Positions 1 through 12,400 are shown, numbered from the stretch's first letter. The stretch: 64,000 bases of DNA from Nigrospora sphaerica (GCA_018287875.1 JAGVVL010000015.1:1116001-1180000); one strand, 5' to 3'. The notes: a model not told the origin generated them from the sequence alone. Program-made: numbers and translations.

Positions 1-508
1 TCGAGTTGAAGACGTCGGCCGAAATCCGCGGCCAGCGCGACATGGACAATTTCGAGCGCAAGCTGATGAAGTTCTGGATCCAGTCCTTCTTGCTCGGCGT
101 GCCCAAGATCGTCGTCGGCTTCCGCGACCAGGGCGGCATCCTCCGCAAGTACGAGGAGATTGCCACCGAGGGCATTCCTGCCAAGGCCATCCAGCGCGGG
201 GTCAAGTCGTGGAACGCCAACATGTGCATCAATTTTGCCAGCACCTTTTTGGACTGTAGGTCTTTTTCTCTTTGCCAGCCACTCTCCTGCGGGGCGATGG
301 CTTGACAAACTGGCTCGTGACACTGATCCCTACGATAGGGCTGAAACGAGTGATCAACGACGACGGTGTGTGGCGCATTCGGCGAGAACCGAGGTCACCG
401 CACATCGAGATCTTCCGGGTTGAGGAAGCAGGCCACGGCAAGATTCTGACGGACGAATTCATCAACTGGAGGATAAAGCTCAGTCTAACGAAGCCCCAAA
501 GCACTTGA
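1..508 (+). CDS. RAI1: RAI1/DXO-type decapping nuclease, C-terminal part (5' end outside window)
   Basis: Partial gene cut by the left window edge. The visible reading frame contains FERKLMKFWIQSFLLGVPKI and VGFRDQGGILRKYEE, which match the conserved C-terminal half of Rai1/DXO proteins. In that family they remove incomplete or NAD-type 5' caps and, in fungi, stabilise the nuclear exonuclease Rat1. An intron at 256-338 (GTAGGT...ATAG) joins STFLD to WLKRVIND in frame, restoring the typical FL-[DE]-WLK segment; without splicing the frame stops soon after. Exon 2 is 339-508 and ends in TGA. The tail INWRIKLSLTKPQST is the expected end of the fold plus a short extension. Catalytic acidic residues lie mostly upstream and only the last part of the nuclease core is visible. 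Family assignment is strong; it rests on remembered family motifs, not a search. Confidence 0.88.
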
Positions 509-713
509 CAAGAGGGGTGCACGCCATCTGTATTAAGTCTTGTCTTGAACCCATGTGTGCCGGTCTACCTGTACTTGTCCGACGCGCCAACTTCCAAATC
601 TAATACCCAAACGCGATCGCGAATCCTGTTGATCTATTCCATGCTTTTGGCTTGTTCTGTCGCGTCGTCGTCAGTTGTACCCGTCTCCTCACACCCCCAA
701 CAGCTTGATACGG

Positions 714-2242
714 TCAAACCAGAGGAACCGCCATCTTCCGACGGAGGGGATCGAATTCGGCTCCAGCATGATAGATTTTGCCGTCTCCCTTCTCGGCGGG
801 CTTGATTGAATCATGGTCGACCTTGAAAGCCATGAAGTTCATGAACTCGGTAATCTTGGCAAGTTGCAAAGTCAGTCCACGTGGGTCACCACCAACAAGG
901 ATCAGCAGAAAAGGGGTACGAACGGGACGACTGTGCCAGCGACCACCACCGACCTCGAACCAACCCAAGTGGCCGCCGAGCGAGGTGGTGCAGAGTACTG
1001 TGTAGGGGTTCTGCTTGATTTCGCCGTACGGCAGAGCCTCCTCGGCAGAGATCTGACGATGCCATGGTTAGTACAGGCGGCCGGGTGATCCGAGTGCGCA
1101 GAGTCACGAGGGCTTACGGGGTCATCGGTGGAGTTGATGGCGAGGTAAGGGATGCGAATGGCCAAGGCCGAATCGACAGAGGAGGCGTCCCGATAGTAGG
1201 CGCCTTCGGTAGGGTACCCCCAGGCTGCGCACTGTACCGCGCGGTCGAACTCATAGAGATGGGTGAGCTTTGTCAAAGCGTTCATGTCGAGATCAGTGAA
1301 TTTCTCGATCTCGGCTCGGTGCGTTTCGGCGAGCGTCTTCATCGCGGCTGCATTCGCCTATTAGTCTCATATCTGGCCACGTGGCAAGCAGGACCGTGAT
1401 GGACTTACTGCCCAGCACCCTCGAGTACAGATTATGGCCAACAAAGGTTCGCTGCAGCGCCTTGTTAGATAGCTCCAAGTTCCACGGGTTGGCACATGCC
1501 ACGGCAGCCTTGAGCTGGCACGCGGCACCTTCTTCACCCAGATACTGAAGGGACGTAAGCACGAAGTCACATAGAAAGATGCGAAGAGAAGGAGGGCCAT
1601 GCGTACGTTGGTAAGAATGCAAGCACCCAGTGAAAATCCGAGGCCGAACAGAGGGCGGTTGGGGAACGTATTCCGCAGCCACCTGACGGTCTGCCGCGTG
1701 TCCCACGTGGCCCGGGCGTTGTACAGGATACCGGTGGTGATCTTGCTCTTGGCGCATCCTCGCGAGTTAACGACGCAGGCCTCCCAGGCACCGCTATCCA
1801 GCAGAGCAGCGATTCCATGCCTCAGGTAAACCTCGTGCGAGCCGCCGGACAGACCGTGGAGGATGACCAGCATGGGCCGGGCGTCGTCGGATCCCAGCTT
1901 CGCGAGCTCGCCGGCGCTGTAGTACGTGGTCCGCGGGGGCAGTGAGGCATCCTCCTCGTCGGCCTTCTCCGGAGTGACAAAGTCCACGGTGTAGCTGCCC
2001 GAGTAGCCGCTGTGCTCGGCCTCAAAAATCTTGCGCTTGTAGTGAACGGCAGGCGCGCCCTTGCTGGCGGCGGTCCAGCACGTCTGCAGGTGGCCATTGA
2101 ACAGCAAGGGGTTCAGGTGGCATGCGGGCACCGTCTCCTTGCAAATCTCGAGAAGGTTGGTCTCAGAACCGTCCTTCTCCTTGATGCTCACCGGTGTCGG
2201 CGAAGCATGGAAGTCGATCTTTGCGCGCCCCAGCCAATCCAT
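714..2242 (-). CDS. alpha/beta hydrolase of the EEB1/EHT1/YMR210W (YheT-like) family
   Basis: Five exons fit: 1607-2242, 1409-1544, 1118-1347, 924-1052 and 714-854, giving about 423 aa. The first three introns have good consensus ends (GTACGC/CAG, GTAAGT/CAG, GTAAGC/CAG). The fourth, 855-923, is a 69-nt in-phase intron inferred because removing it turns RWHSR-PVRTP... into RWHSRPITEFMNFMA, which fits the family; retained, the protein is 446 aa. Catalytic features visible: HGLSGGSHEVY oxyanion region, nucleophile elbow GFSLGA (Ser), acid in NSTDDP, and His in SLGGHLGW. The start at 2242 is a true ATG (MDWLGRAKIDFH). Family members are ethyl-ester synthases/esterases or monoacylglycerol lipases, and the substrate cannot be told from sequence. 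It is transcribed away from the MAU2 gene, sharing the 1.2 kb interval between them. Confidence 0.88.
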
Positions 2243-3419
2243 GTTGGTGCGAGCTCACCGGTGCCCCGTCGGCCGTGGATGCCGAACTTGGGTTCAGATC
2301 AGAGCGGGTGCTGCGGGACGAAGTCGAGGCGTGTGACACGAAACGACCAGACGAGGCCTCAAGAGTCCAGGTGCCGACGGGACGCTTTCTCGTGACCTCG
2401 TGACGGGACAATTTGGGAGTAGGGGACTTGAAACACCGAGGGAGATTCTTTCCTGGTCTCATTCGGTCTATCCAGGGATGGATAGAGCGTCCGCTCGCTA
2501 CCTCTTGGTGCTTGGGTTGGCCCCCACTTGCCTCGGTTTCCGAGTTTAGAACTACCTACTTAGTTGGTGATGTACATTCTGGGCGATGCAAGTACTGGCT
2601 TCCTACGAGTCGCACTCAGCATCCGACGCTCCGTACTGATCAACGGCTGAGACCGCGGCCGAAGCCTTCCAGGTTTCAATGAATTCCCCGACAAATAGCC
2701 AGCCTGCCTGCTTGGCTGCATGCCCGCCAGCCCGAAGGTCGGTTCGGCGCATGGGATCTGGTTGCAGTGGTAGAAGAACGCCAAGATAGAACCTTGAGCT
2801 CCAGCAGGTAGCGCAGCAGGAACAGGGTTTGGGTAAGGCTGACGGAGCTGCAGCCGTTGTCCAAGAGGGTCTATGAACCACAAAGGCGCAAGCACCAGCG
2901 TTGCCGAATGGTATAAGAGTCTAGACTCTGTGAGGCCATAGTGTCCAATAGGCGGCACGCGGCTACTTTCATAGACCAGAACTTCGTCTGGAGGGCGCCC
3001 GCACAGCGCGTGGTCGAAGGCATGAGCCGGCCAGGAAGCTCTTATGAAGAATGTATGAAGTATGTATTAAGATGTACTTTCCGACATGCAGAGAGTCACC
3101 TTTTCCGTACCTGTTGCAGGTACCAAACGCGGGAGGATTTCCGCGCTTGGGCCCCGGAGGCCCCATCACCTGATCAAGCCTGAGTTTAACCTCATATGTC
3201 AAGTTAGCTGACTCTACTGGCGTGGCGCGCCGCGTGGTTGGTTGATGGCCTGTCCCAAACCGACGTCCGATCCGCAAACCTCAACAGCTCCCCATCCCAA
3301 GACGACGCGACGACGCAGACGCCCCTCGAAGACCGAGTCGACCAAGACGGAGGTCTGTAATGGCCGGTTGAGCGGGACAGGCGGGACATGATACTGGTGC
3401 CTATGCGATCCAACAAAGT
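2243..3419. other. intergenic, divergent promoter region of hydrolase and MAU2 genes
   Basis: About 1.2 kb between the divergent start codons of the hydrolase and the cohesin loader. No open frame here shows recognisable protein features. The motif CTACCTACTTAG near 2552 is one of the TAGGTA-like words scattered through this window. No clear TATA box was seen. Confidence 0.5.
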
Positions 3420-3898
3420 ATGACCTATCGCGGTTCCTTGCCCGGCTCGGGGTACAACGCCCAAAACGGCCAGCCATGGCAGCAACAGATGATGCAGAAT
3501 GGCTTCGACGCCGGCACCGCGTACGGAAACGCGCAGTATCAACAACAGCATCGGCAACCCTACCCAACGCAGCCGCAGCCACAGCCGCAGCACCAGCAAC
3601 AACCGTCCTCTCAGTATGCGCAATATCATAATACGGGCTTCATGCCCGTCGGTGTGGGATACCCGCAGCCGCAGCGACAGCAGCAGCAACCGCAGCACCA
3701 CCAGATGGCGAATGCGAACTACTCGGCCGTTCACGCGAACCACTTTCACAACTATGAAGCCTCCTTCAACCAACGAGCATCGCAATCGCAAAGCCTGAAC
3801 AACCAAACGACGCCAAACTATGGACCACAGGTCGGGCAGGTGCATGGCTTTATCCAGCAGCAGCAGCAGCAACAACAACAACAACAACAACAACAACA

Positions 3899-3929
<31 letters not shown>

Positions 3930-6900
3930 CAACAGCAGCAGCAGCAGCAGCAACAACAACAGCAACAACAGCAGCAGCAGCAGCAGCAGCAAATGCTTGC
4001 TCAGCAATCGCGCAACTCATACTCACAACAAGCGCAACATAATCATATCCAGCAGCAGTATCAGCAGGCACACCAACAGCAAGTCCGCCAGCTATCGAAT
4101 CACCACTTGCACCAACAGGCGCAGCAACCACAACAGCAACATGTTATGAACTGGCACCCGATGCCCCCTCCTCAGCCTGCGCCATCCCCCACGCCGACCT
4201 ACCAACCGAGTCCGCAACTCCAGCACCAACAATATCCGACCTCGAGCATACCTCGTCCCCCGAGCGCTCAACGTACACCGACCGCTCAGCACACGCCGAT
4301 TGTTCACCAGGTACCGAATACCCAGCAAACACCGACTGTCCAGCCGGCACCCGTGCTTCCGCAAACGCCCAGTGTTCAGCAGATACCCGGCGTCCCGCAA
4401 ACGCCCAACATCCCGACTATATCGAACCTCCAGCACACTGCAAGCGCTCAACATACGCCCAGCTTCCAGATCACACCAAATGCCCTGCATACTCCAAAAG
4501 CTGAACCCGTGGGTGCGCAACAGACACCGCAACAAGCGCACGCTACACTGCAACCTCCGCAGCAGCACCAGCAGCACCAGCAGCACCAGCACCAGCACCA
4601 GCACCAGCACCAGCACCAGCAGCACCAGCAGCACCAGCAGCACCAGCAGCACCAGCAGCACCAGCAGCACCAGCAGCACCAGCAGCACCAGCAGCACCAG
4701 CAGCAAACACCGCATGCCCAACGTCAGCAGCCACAGCATACGCCGCAACCAGCGCACGCTGTGCTACAGCAACAGTCTTCACAGCTTCAGCAGCAGCAGG
4801 CGCCGTCCCGAGTCAACTCGCCGCATGTCAACTCGCCCGTTATGGCACAGTCGCCTCATCAACCGCAGCAGTTGGTGCAAAACACCAGTAGCAGGAATGC
4901 CAGCATCAGTGCTGCCAGCGCCAGACTCGAGCACGCCGCGCGCGTATCGGCGAGCCCGCGCCCGGCAACGCAGGGACTGACCCGGAGCCCTAGTGTGAGC
5001 TCCACGAGATCTGCTGCCCCCGCCCCCGGACTGGTGCCCCATCATCCAGACACGCCCTCGTTGCTGGTGCTCGTGGCTGAGGAGATGTTCCAGAAGGCGC
5101 GAAGCGGGGTGCTCCAGGTAGCAGACTCGCTGAGTCCCGAAATGGTGGGGGAATATCACAAGCTCATCGCGACGGGCCTGGGCTGCTTGGAAACAGCTCT
5201 CGGCAGTAACAGACTGGCGCCGCGAGTCGAAGCTCGGCTGCAATTGCGCTACGCGAATATCCTGTGCGAGGAAACGACCAACATAATGGAAGCCGAGACT
5301 GCCCTGACCAAGGGCATCGCGCTCTGCGAAAAGGTTGGTTTTGATATGCCTTACTGCGCCGACTCTGGCCGTATTCAAGGCTAATGGGAAACTGCAGTAC
5401 CGCTTCACCGATCTGAAGTACCTTATGCAATTCCTCCAACTTCGTATGCTCTCACAGCGAAAGGGCAAGGCGGCGATGAAAGCACTTGAAACACATATTA
5501 GCGACGCAACACTGTACGTCCTGCCTCCGACCGTCTTCGTCCTCCTCCAAGTCGACTTACACACAGCAGGCAAAAACACACTTACTGGGTCTACGCGCTG
5601 CGTTTTTTCAAGGCGTCTCTGTACTTGGAGTCGTCGAATCCTTCAGATGTGCACGCTTTGGAGAACTTGAAGGCCATCACGGAGATGGCTCTGCAGCGGG
5701 GTGACTATATCGTCTTCATCCTGGCCTCTCTGCTCGAAGGTCTCAGTCTGCTGAAGCACATGAAGGATGACAGCATCATGAGGATACAGGGCTGCATCGC
5801 CCAGTGCCAAAAGTATCAGCTCGATGAAGTGCCGCGTGTCCCCCAAGTCGACGTCTTGTTGCACATGCTGGATTTTGCATGTAGTCTGCATCAGAAGTCA
5901 CCCGTGACCATAACGCAGAAACTTAAGATACTGCAAAATCACATTGACGCTTCGTTAGGGAACAATCAGTGGAGTCTCAGCGACTCGCAGGTCCTCTTGC
6001 CGATAAAGAAGCAGGTCAACGGCAAGCAGTTCATCAGCGAGGACACTCGCGGAATCCTACGCCCGGGCCTGGAGCACGAAAATTGTGACTACCTCGTTAT
6101 GTCCTTCTGGAGCAAGATGGAAGCATTCGTCATGACGTAGGTCCACGGTACCAGCTACGCCCCAGGGTGCGGATGGCTAACACGGAAACAGGTACACATA
6201 CAGCGGCTTGGGTTCGCTATATCGCCAGCCGCGGAACGACAAGACGATATTCGATCTGTGGGACGAGGCCCTAGAGCAACTCGAAAGGAGTAAGTGACGG
6301 CGACGCCCAGGTGGCCGCGGGGAGTTGCTGACGGCGTCTCAGGCCAACACCACATGAGAGCTTCGCCGACGTGCTTGCAGGATGCCATACGCAGCGCGGA
6401 GTGGCGGCGAGAGCTCAAATGCTACATACAGATCCTGCGAGGCTTGCATTCGGCCACGCACAGCCGTTGGCAGGACGTGTCCAAGTGCGTTATTGAGTTG
6501 GAAAAACTGGCCCAATCCCCGCTCAGCGGCATTATAGGAGTTTACTCCATCTATCTCTCGGGTGTCTATCGCCAAGGCACTGGGGAACTGGAACTGGCCG
6601 ACTCGATATACAGACACCCGGACCTCAGTCTGGACCACGACAAGGGGGCGCAGAGAGCCTGCAAGCAGGCCGAGTCGGACGTGCGGCTGCTTGCAGCCTT
6701 CAATCGCATATGGATAATGCAGCACGAGGACCGGCGTGATGACCAGATGACGAACGAGTTGCTCGAACAGCTGAGGCCGCTGTGTCAAAGTCACCCGAAC
6801 CAGGAGATCCGCACCCTGTGGCACCTTGTACTCGCTGCGACGCAAACGAACCCGCCACTTCCAATGACATCGCTGAAGACGAATCTTTCACTGGCTCTCA

Positions 6901-7205
6901 ATGGGGCGAAGGTCCTCGGCGACGTGCAAACACTGTCGATGGCGCTGAACCTGATGCGGGCGAAGCTCTTCCACGATATCATCGGGGACCAGGCGCTCAA
7001 GAGCGCCAAAGCAGGGGCGGCGCAAGCGAAGAGGAGTGGCAACCTCCTCTGGATGAGCGTAGCCGAAGGCCTACTGGCCCAGTCATACGAGGTGCAGGGA
7101 CAGCAATTGGAGGCGCGGACGTCGTGGGATGCGGCCGTCAACTACGCCGAGCAGGCTTTTAAGACGAAGATTGTCGATGAGACGAAGACGGCCGACGCGC
7201 ACTGA
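3420..7205 (+). CDS. MAU2: cohesin loading factor MAU2/SCC4 with long Gln/His-rich N-terminal arm
   Basis: Five exons: 3420-5333, 5398-5513, 5570-6136, 6192-6289 and 6343-7205, giving 1185 aa. All junctions keep the frame (GTTGGT/CAG, GTACGT/CAG, GTAGGT/CAG, GTAAGT/CAG). The C-terminal region (about residue 548 onward) matches the Scc4/Mau2 TPR-like cohesin loader family, for example VAEEMFQKARSGVL, RLQLRYANILCEETTNIMEA and YALRFFKASLYLESSN. With Scc2/NIPBL this protein loads cohesin on chromatin in the nucleus. The first 545 residues are low-complexity: an uninterrupted run of 46 Gln at residues 146-191 (mixed CAG/CAA), Pro/Thr-rich stretches, and a His-Gln block at about 381-430. The family core is usually 600-700 aa, so the arm nearly doubles it. 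Exon 5 starts at the CAG at 6340-6342 because only that acceptor fits the donor phase; the more obvious CAG just before GATGCC (about 6380) would be out of frame. Confidence 0.92.
3855..3992 (+). repeat. CAG/CAA trinucleotide repeat coding 46 glutamines
   Basis: Imperfect trinucleotide tract inside MAU2 exon 1. Blocks of CAG alternate with blocks of CAA, so the protein run is pure Gln while the DNA is interrupted. On the opposite strand it produces long poly-Leu and poly-Val/Ala open frames that are artefacts. Confidence 0.97.
4558..4704 (+). repeat. CAGCAC / CAGCAGCAC repeat coding His-Gln repeats in MAU2
   Basis: Near-perfect tandem array of CAGCAC (QH) and CAGCAGCAC (QQH) units. Unlike the poly-Gln tract, the DNA units are almost identical to each other, which suggests recent slippage expansion within the coding sequence. 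Confidence 0.95.
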
Positions 7206-7695
7206 GGGGGGCTCACTGGGCTGCAGGCGTCCCTCCCTACTCGGACTACCGATTGTACGATGAGTGCATGGTGAAGTAAACTAGGGGAAGCGGTATGCAT
7301 TGGCATCTCGAACAGTTGTGGACTTGCAGGCGTTCATAGGATTGGGAGGCACAAGGCATAGCCTCGACAGGCTCTCCCGCCCTCTATTGCTGATCTTACT
7401 TGATGCACGGATTGAGGGTCGGAAGGGGCCTTGGGCGCCATGATACCCTTTGGTGGGCGGACTTGATGCCAACGAGGTCATTCCATGCATAGATATTTGC
7501 GTATGTACCTCACATAGGCCATGTTCGAAGGAACAGCAATGAGCTACGCTACGGCTATCAGAGGATACCTAGGGGGCCCGCTCGCCCTTGCAGATTTACC
7601 CGTTAATTGGCCTACATCTGCACATTGGTGCCATGAATGGTCGTAAGGCAGGCACCGAAAGGGAGGGCGAGAGGGGAAGAAAGAGGGAGATGGGA

Positions 7696-7742
7696 GAGAA
7701 GAGAGAGAGAAAGAGAAAGAGAGAGAGAGAGAGAGAGAGAAG
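7696..7742 (+). repeat. (GA)n microsatellite, imperfect
   Basis: A purine tract of GA dinucleotides with AAAG interruptions. The wider region from 7676 is almost pure purine. Confidence 0.95.
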
Positions 7743-8452
7743 AAGGCTTACCTGCGCCGCAGACTGAGCTGGAGACCAAGGAAGCGCCGGATCGTGGCGC
7801 CTTCACCGAGGAGGCATCGGGAGGGTCGGGGACCCCTTTTTCGCCGCCCGCGGATGCAACTCACCTTGTCCCGCGGGGGGGCCCACGTCCGACTCATTTT
7901 CTCTCTCTTTCTGTCTCTCTCCATCTTTTGCATCTCTTCATTCCCGGGCGGCCGGTAGCGAGGCGATCCAGCAATCTAAAGCTTGGATTAACGGGGGGGA
8001 GGGTTGCGCGCAGGGGCAAAAAAAAAAGGCCCACGGCGGCGTTACTATCCATATGGCAGCAACGACCGAGACGGTCTTTTGCGGATTGGGGCCTCTTTTG
8101 GTTCCGGCGAGACGAGGGGACGCTGGAGGCCCAAGGGAAAACCTGGACACCCGGCCGAATGAGACGGAAATCGGCAACTGGCGTCCAGGCAGGCCCAGGA
8201 GTGCAAGAGGTTCCGGGGCGTTCGCCGACTTGGCCGCATATTGTTGTATGTACTGTAGAGTAGGTAGGGTAGCAGTACAATACGCACTGGTAATGAATGC
8301 AGGCATGTATCTGATGTATGGAGGTCCGTCTCCCCGGGAGTCGAGAGAAGGGGGGGGCAGACCTAGACGCAGACGCAGACCGGTAGACACGATTAGGAAA
8401 CAAGCCGCCGGGCATGCGTCGGGAAAGAGGGCGGGCTAGCACGTGTAAAGTG

Positions 8453-8453
<1 letters not shown>

Positions 8454-8489
<36 letters not shown>
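8454..8489 (+). repeat. (CT)n microsatellite
   Basis: Uninterrupted CT dinucleotide tract of about 18 units followed by TTTCCCCC. It is complementary in sense to the (GA)n tract about 710 bp upstream. Confidence 0.97.
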
Positions 8490-8493
<4 letters not shown>

Positions 8494-8860
8494 CCCCCGC
8501 CCGTCCCGTCGAGCCTGAAACGAAGAAAAAGCGTCGGCGGAAGCATGGGGTCGTGGCGGTGCGAAAGGACCGCACGAACGTACGAACCTTCCAGACGGGG
8601 GAACTGCACGAGTACCGATACCAACCACGACAGGGGGCCAGGATAGGCCTTTGCGTACAGTACATGCGCGGCATCGGCTCTCGTATGTACTGGCGGCGCC
8701 GGATCCCTGCCGCTTGCCGCTCGGTACCTGTGTCGAGTACCTGTGCGGGCGGACTTCTGCAGTGCAACATCAGCCCTGCCCTCCCTTCCGGCATATTATT
8801 AGTCTGTTATGTGTACGGGTGACGGGCTGGCTGCCCATGACGGGCTGTTGGTGGGCGGGC

Positions 8861-8897
8861 CGCCCGTCCCTTGCTCGTGAGTAACAAGGGATGGGCG
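8861..8897. repeat. 13-bp-arm hairpin
   Basis: Arms 8861-8873 (CGCCCGTCCCTTG) and 8885-8897 (CAAGGGATGGGCG) are complementary apart from one G-T pair, with an 11-nt loop. There is no T-tract or other terminator-like context. Confidence 0.7.
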
Positions 8898-9401
8898 AGC
8901 ATGGACGGGCTAGCAGAAACGGGGGTTGTGCTTGTATAGTAGTCGGGCCTGGCGGAAGCAAGCTATACATGCGTGGTGTACCTACTTGCATAGGTGTATA
9001 CGAGTGTACGTAAATACACTGGAGCAATTGGTATGTCTCCGACCGTGAGGATCCCGACGGGGGTGAGGGGGGATTACCTACTATTAGTATGAAGTACGAG
9101 TATACTTAGCAGAACCCGCCCTCCGTCCCACTTCAAGTACCGCGTCTGCTGGTAACGGTAAGCAGAGAATCAGGTACCTCGAGCGGGCGCGCATGGGCGA
9201 CGGATAGCCCCAAGGGCGAATGGGGCCGGCACCCATGAGGGGGGGTCGCCAGCCAGGGGACTGACATCCCAAAAGGGACGAGCCCACCCGCGGCCCCAAG
9301 GCCCGCGAGGCCGGCGAGAGCTCCAGCAAATGGCCCGTGTACAAGCCGGGTGGTCGGACTGAAGAGACGACGGAGACAGTTCGTGATGTACACATACGGA
9401 T

Positions 9402-9424
9402 ACACACACGCGCGCGCGCGCACT
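9402..9424 (+). repeat. alternating CA/CG tract (Z-DNA-prone)
   Basis: TACACACACGCGCGCGCGCG-type alternation of purine and pyrimidine over about 22 nt. Confidence 0.8.
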
Positions 9425-12400
9425 CACGCGAAGGAGCGCCATTACGGGGAGGGCGTCCAGGCCATCCGGCTCGATGGGGTCTGCTCTTTTCCTCCCGTCT
9501 TCCCCCTCCTCATAGCGGTACTAATACTTACGATCGCCTGCGAGTCGAACAGTTCCTTACCGGGGGTATACCTCTTTCGCTATAGGTAGGGTACTTGTCG
9601 TAAGCCGCGCCGACAGGGACAGGGGCTGCGCGAAGGAGTAGGGATCATGGATGATAGCTCGCCAGGGAGACCCAGGGAGGCAAAAGGACCCCCAGGCGGC
9701 GCGTGCAGGGTGGGGAAAAAAGAGAGAATGGAAGCCCTGAAGAGGGTGGGCAGAAAAGTAGGTCGGTACAAACACCGTGGCCTGCCCACTTCAACTGTCC
9801 GATAGCTCCGGAAAAATAAAAAGAGGGACGGAGCATCCATGCATGTTTGGCTGCACGGTACTTACGGGACCGCACACCATCAAACAGTTCCCATGCCCAA
9901 AGGGGGTGTCGTTATGAACCTCAAGGCATGGATGATGGGGTCGTCTGCCTCCCTCACGACCCTGTAGGTACCGTGCGCGCCCCTCTCCCTTCATCCTCTT
10001 CGAGGTCTAACGTTGCCCGGGATGGATGGATGTCAGCTGTCAGCAAAAGGGAGGGGGAAAAGCGGGCAGATATGTTTGTGCGAGTGAGAGAGGAGCCCTT
10101 TTCTCCCCGTTCCTCTGCGCACAGTACAGCTGTGGTGCCCTGTATCTTGTCTGGCCACAGGGGAGAGAGTGGAGGCTTGGCTCTCTCAGGCGGGGAGGGG
10201 AAAATCTCTTGACCTGTTTTCGGGGGTGGGGTCGACGGTTTTTTCTCCCGCTCTCCCCATTCAATCCCACCTCCCCTTCCAATGGCCCGCCTGTCTCGCC
10301 TGCCTTGGCAAGCCGATGATACATACGACCGACAATTGCGCACACATTGGGGAGACATCCCTCACCGGGTTGTTCGGTGTACACGGCAGGGAAACGGGTT
10401 TTTCTGCTTCCATGAAACTTCGCGGCCCTGGGTTGCATTCCATGGTTACCCTTCTGGAACAGCAGGTGCGAGGCATCGGACCCCAGGTGCTGGATCAAGC
10501 CATGCAGGTCAGTAAGCAATTCATCCCACTATTATGTCGTGCGCCTCTTTTGCCTCGTCTCGGCTGTGTCCGTCCTCCTGCCGTCGTCTTCTCCTTCTTC
10601 TTTTCCATCTTGGGAGGAGAAGAGGCGGCGGCTGCACGCCCACACGTACCAGGTACCCGTCAAGTACCTGCCTCCCGATCTACTATTTGTATCGAGTCAC
10701 CGGATACAGCTTTGTGTACATGCAGCTACCTAGGCACACAGCAGCGGACATAAATGGAATGGGCCGCTGTCTGGTTCAAGCAGCAGCTGCTCTCCGGGGC
10801 CACCAGCGGTACCACCACACACGTACCGAGCGGGAGCCCGGTTGGGTCACGGTACTACATTGCCCAGATCCAGATCCAGATCCCGAGGGGACCGGGGGTC
10901 TTCCCTTATTTTTTTCTCTTTTTTCCTGGGGCTCGGCGGCGTATGACGAGCTATTGCCCAGTTCAATCCTCCACGGGATCCTGGCCATCAGAAACACCAG
11001 CCGGGGTTCCCAACCCCACAGAAGCGAAGGGGCTTCTGCAACGGAAACTCGACAACGCTGCCCTTCTCCTTGTCCTTGTCTGCATCTTCTTTCCTCTTTC
11101 GCTCGCTCCTGCGCTCCCCAGCGCACCAAAGAGGTCCTTTTTGGCACAAACACCTTGGGCTCGGCGCTGGCTCGGCCCCCTCCTCCTTTCTTCTTCGGAA
11201 ATCAACCACTCAGCGTCGTGCTCATCAACCCCGGGTCTTCAAGTACCGAGACTTAGGCCATAAACCACCCACCCTCCCCCTGTGTCCCCGCCGGAGCGCT
11301 CCAGCGGGGCAGGGGGGAGCTAATACCGTGTGCAGATAAAGGTTATGGCCGTGCCACCAAGAGGATCAGGGACCAGAAACGAGACCTCGCTCGGACTGAA
11401 TAAAAACAAAAGGTCGCGCACGGCTGTACGACTTGGCCGTTGAGGCCGGGAAGCCATGTGGGTAGCTGAAAGTCCCTCATCGGCAGCAAAGGCCGTGCGG
11501 GCTCCATCACCACTCCATCCCGTTCGCCGGGACGTGCTATTCCCGGTCCGGCTCCACCATGGTTTGCCCTGCTGTGCCGCGCCGCCGGGGGAGAAAGAGA
11601 GAGAGGCCGTATTCCGTGTAGGGCGACGCGTACGGCACTGTAGTCGTACATCATGCCTTAGCACGCCCGGGGGGCGGTTGCTTACCCGTGAGCGTCCCAG
11701 GGTTGCCTGGCAGGTATCGTTACTATGTGGCCGCGGAGAAGTGGGATGAGTCCGAACGGTCGCCTTATCTACGAATACTGCTCTGGCAGAGGACCCAGTT
11801 CGCGCCTTCGGCTGCGACTATGGGCCTCGCCCTCAGTCTCTCTCGCTCTCCGTCTCGCTCGCTCTCTCCCCATGTGCCGGACGGGCGAGACGGGCAGGGT
11901 GCATGGGCGGGCCAGGCCGGCCCCAGGGCAACGACATGCCTACCTCAACTGGCCTGTTTTGCGAAAAGAGATGGGACCGCCAAGGCCCCCACTTGCCTGC
12001 CAGACCGCACACTTCCTACACACACAGACGCACTCATCACACAACGCTCGGTCTGACGACTTATACACTTGCCTACTTAGGCACTGCTGCGAGCCCACGG
12101 CACCGTTAGCCGATCAACCCTTACTCGTGCCTGGCGCCGCCCGCGCCCACTCCTGAGTCGTCGTCCTCGCCCGGGCGGGAGTGGCCCGGCACTGCGGATG
12201 GGAGAAGTGGAGGAGGCGAAGGCGTGACGAGACGTGACGAGGCTCGACGAGGCGCGATGAGGAGCAAAGCCCGCGTGCCGCCGCTTCCTCGGCCTCTGCA
12301 TTACCCCTCCTCCCCCCCCCTTTTTCTTTTCGCCCTCGCAAAACGGTGGCCGGTTCCCTATTCTTACGACACACTCAGCCGGCTAAACATGGGCTGACTG

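Noticed and set aside
3204..4007. Minus-strand poly-Leu frame of 267 codons
   Set aside because: It is the reverse reading of the CAG/CAA tract in MAU2, with no independent features.
10534..11256. 240-codon frame in the 7.2-13.8 kb desert
   Set aside because: No domain, irregular composition and neighbouring frames equally open; looks like GC-rich noise.
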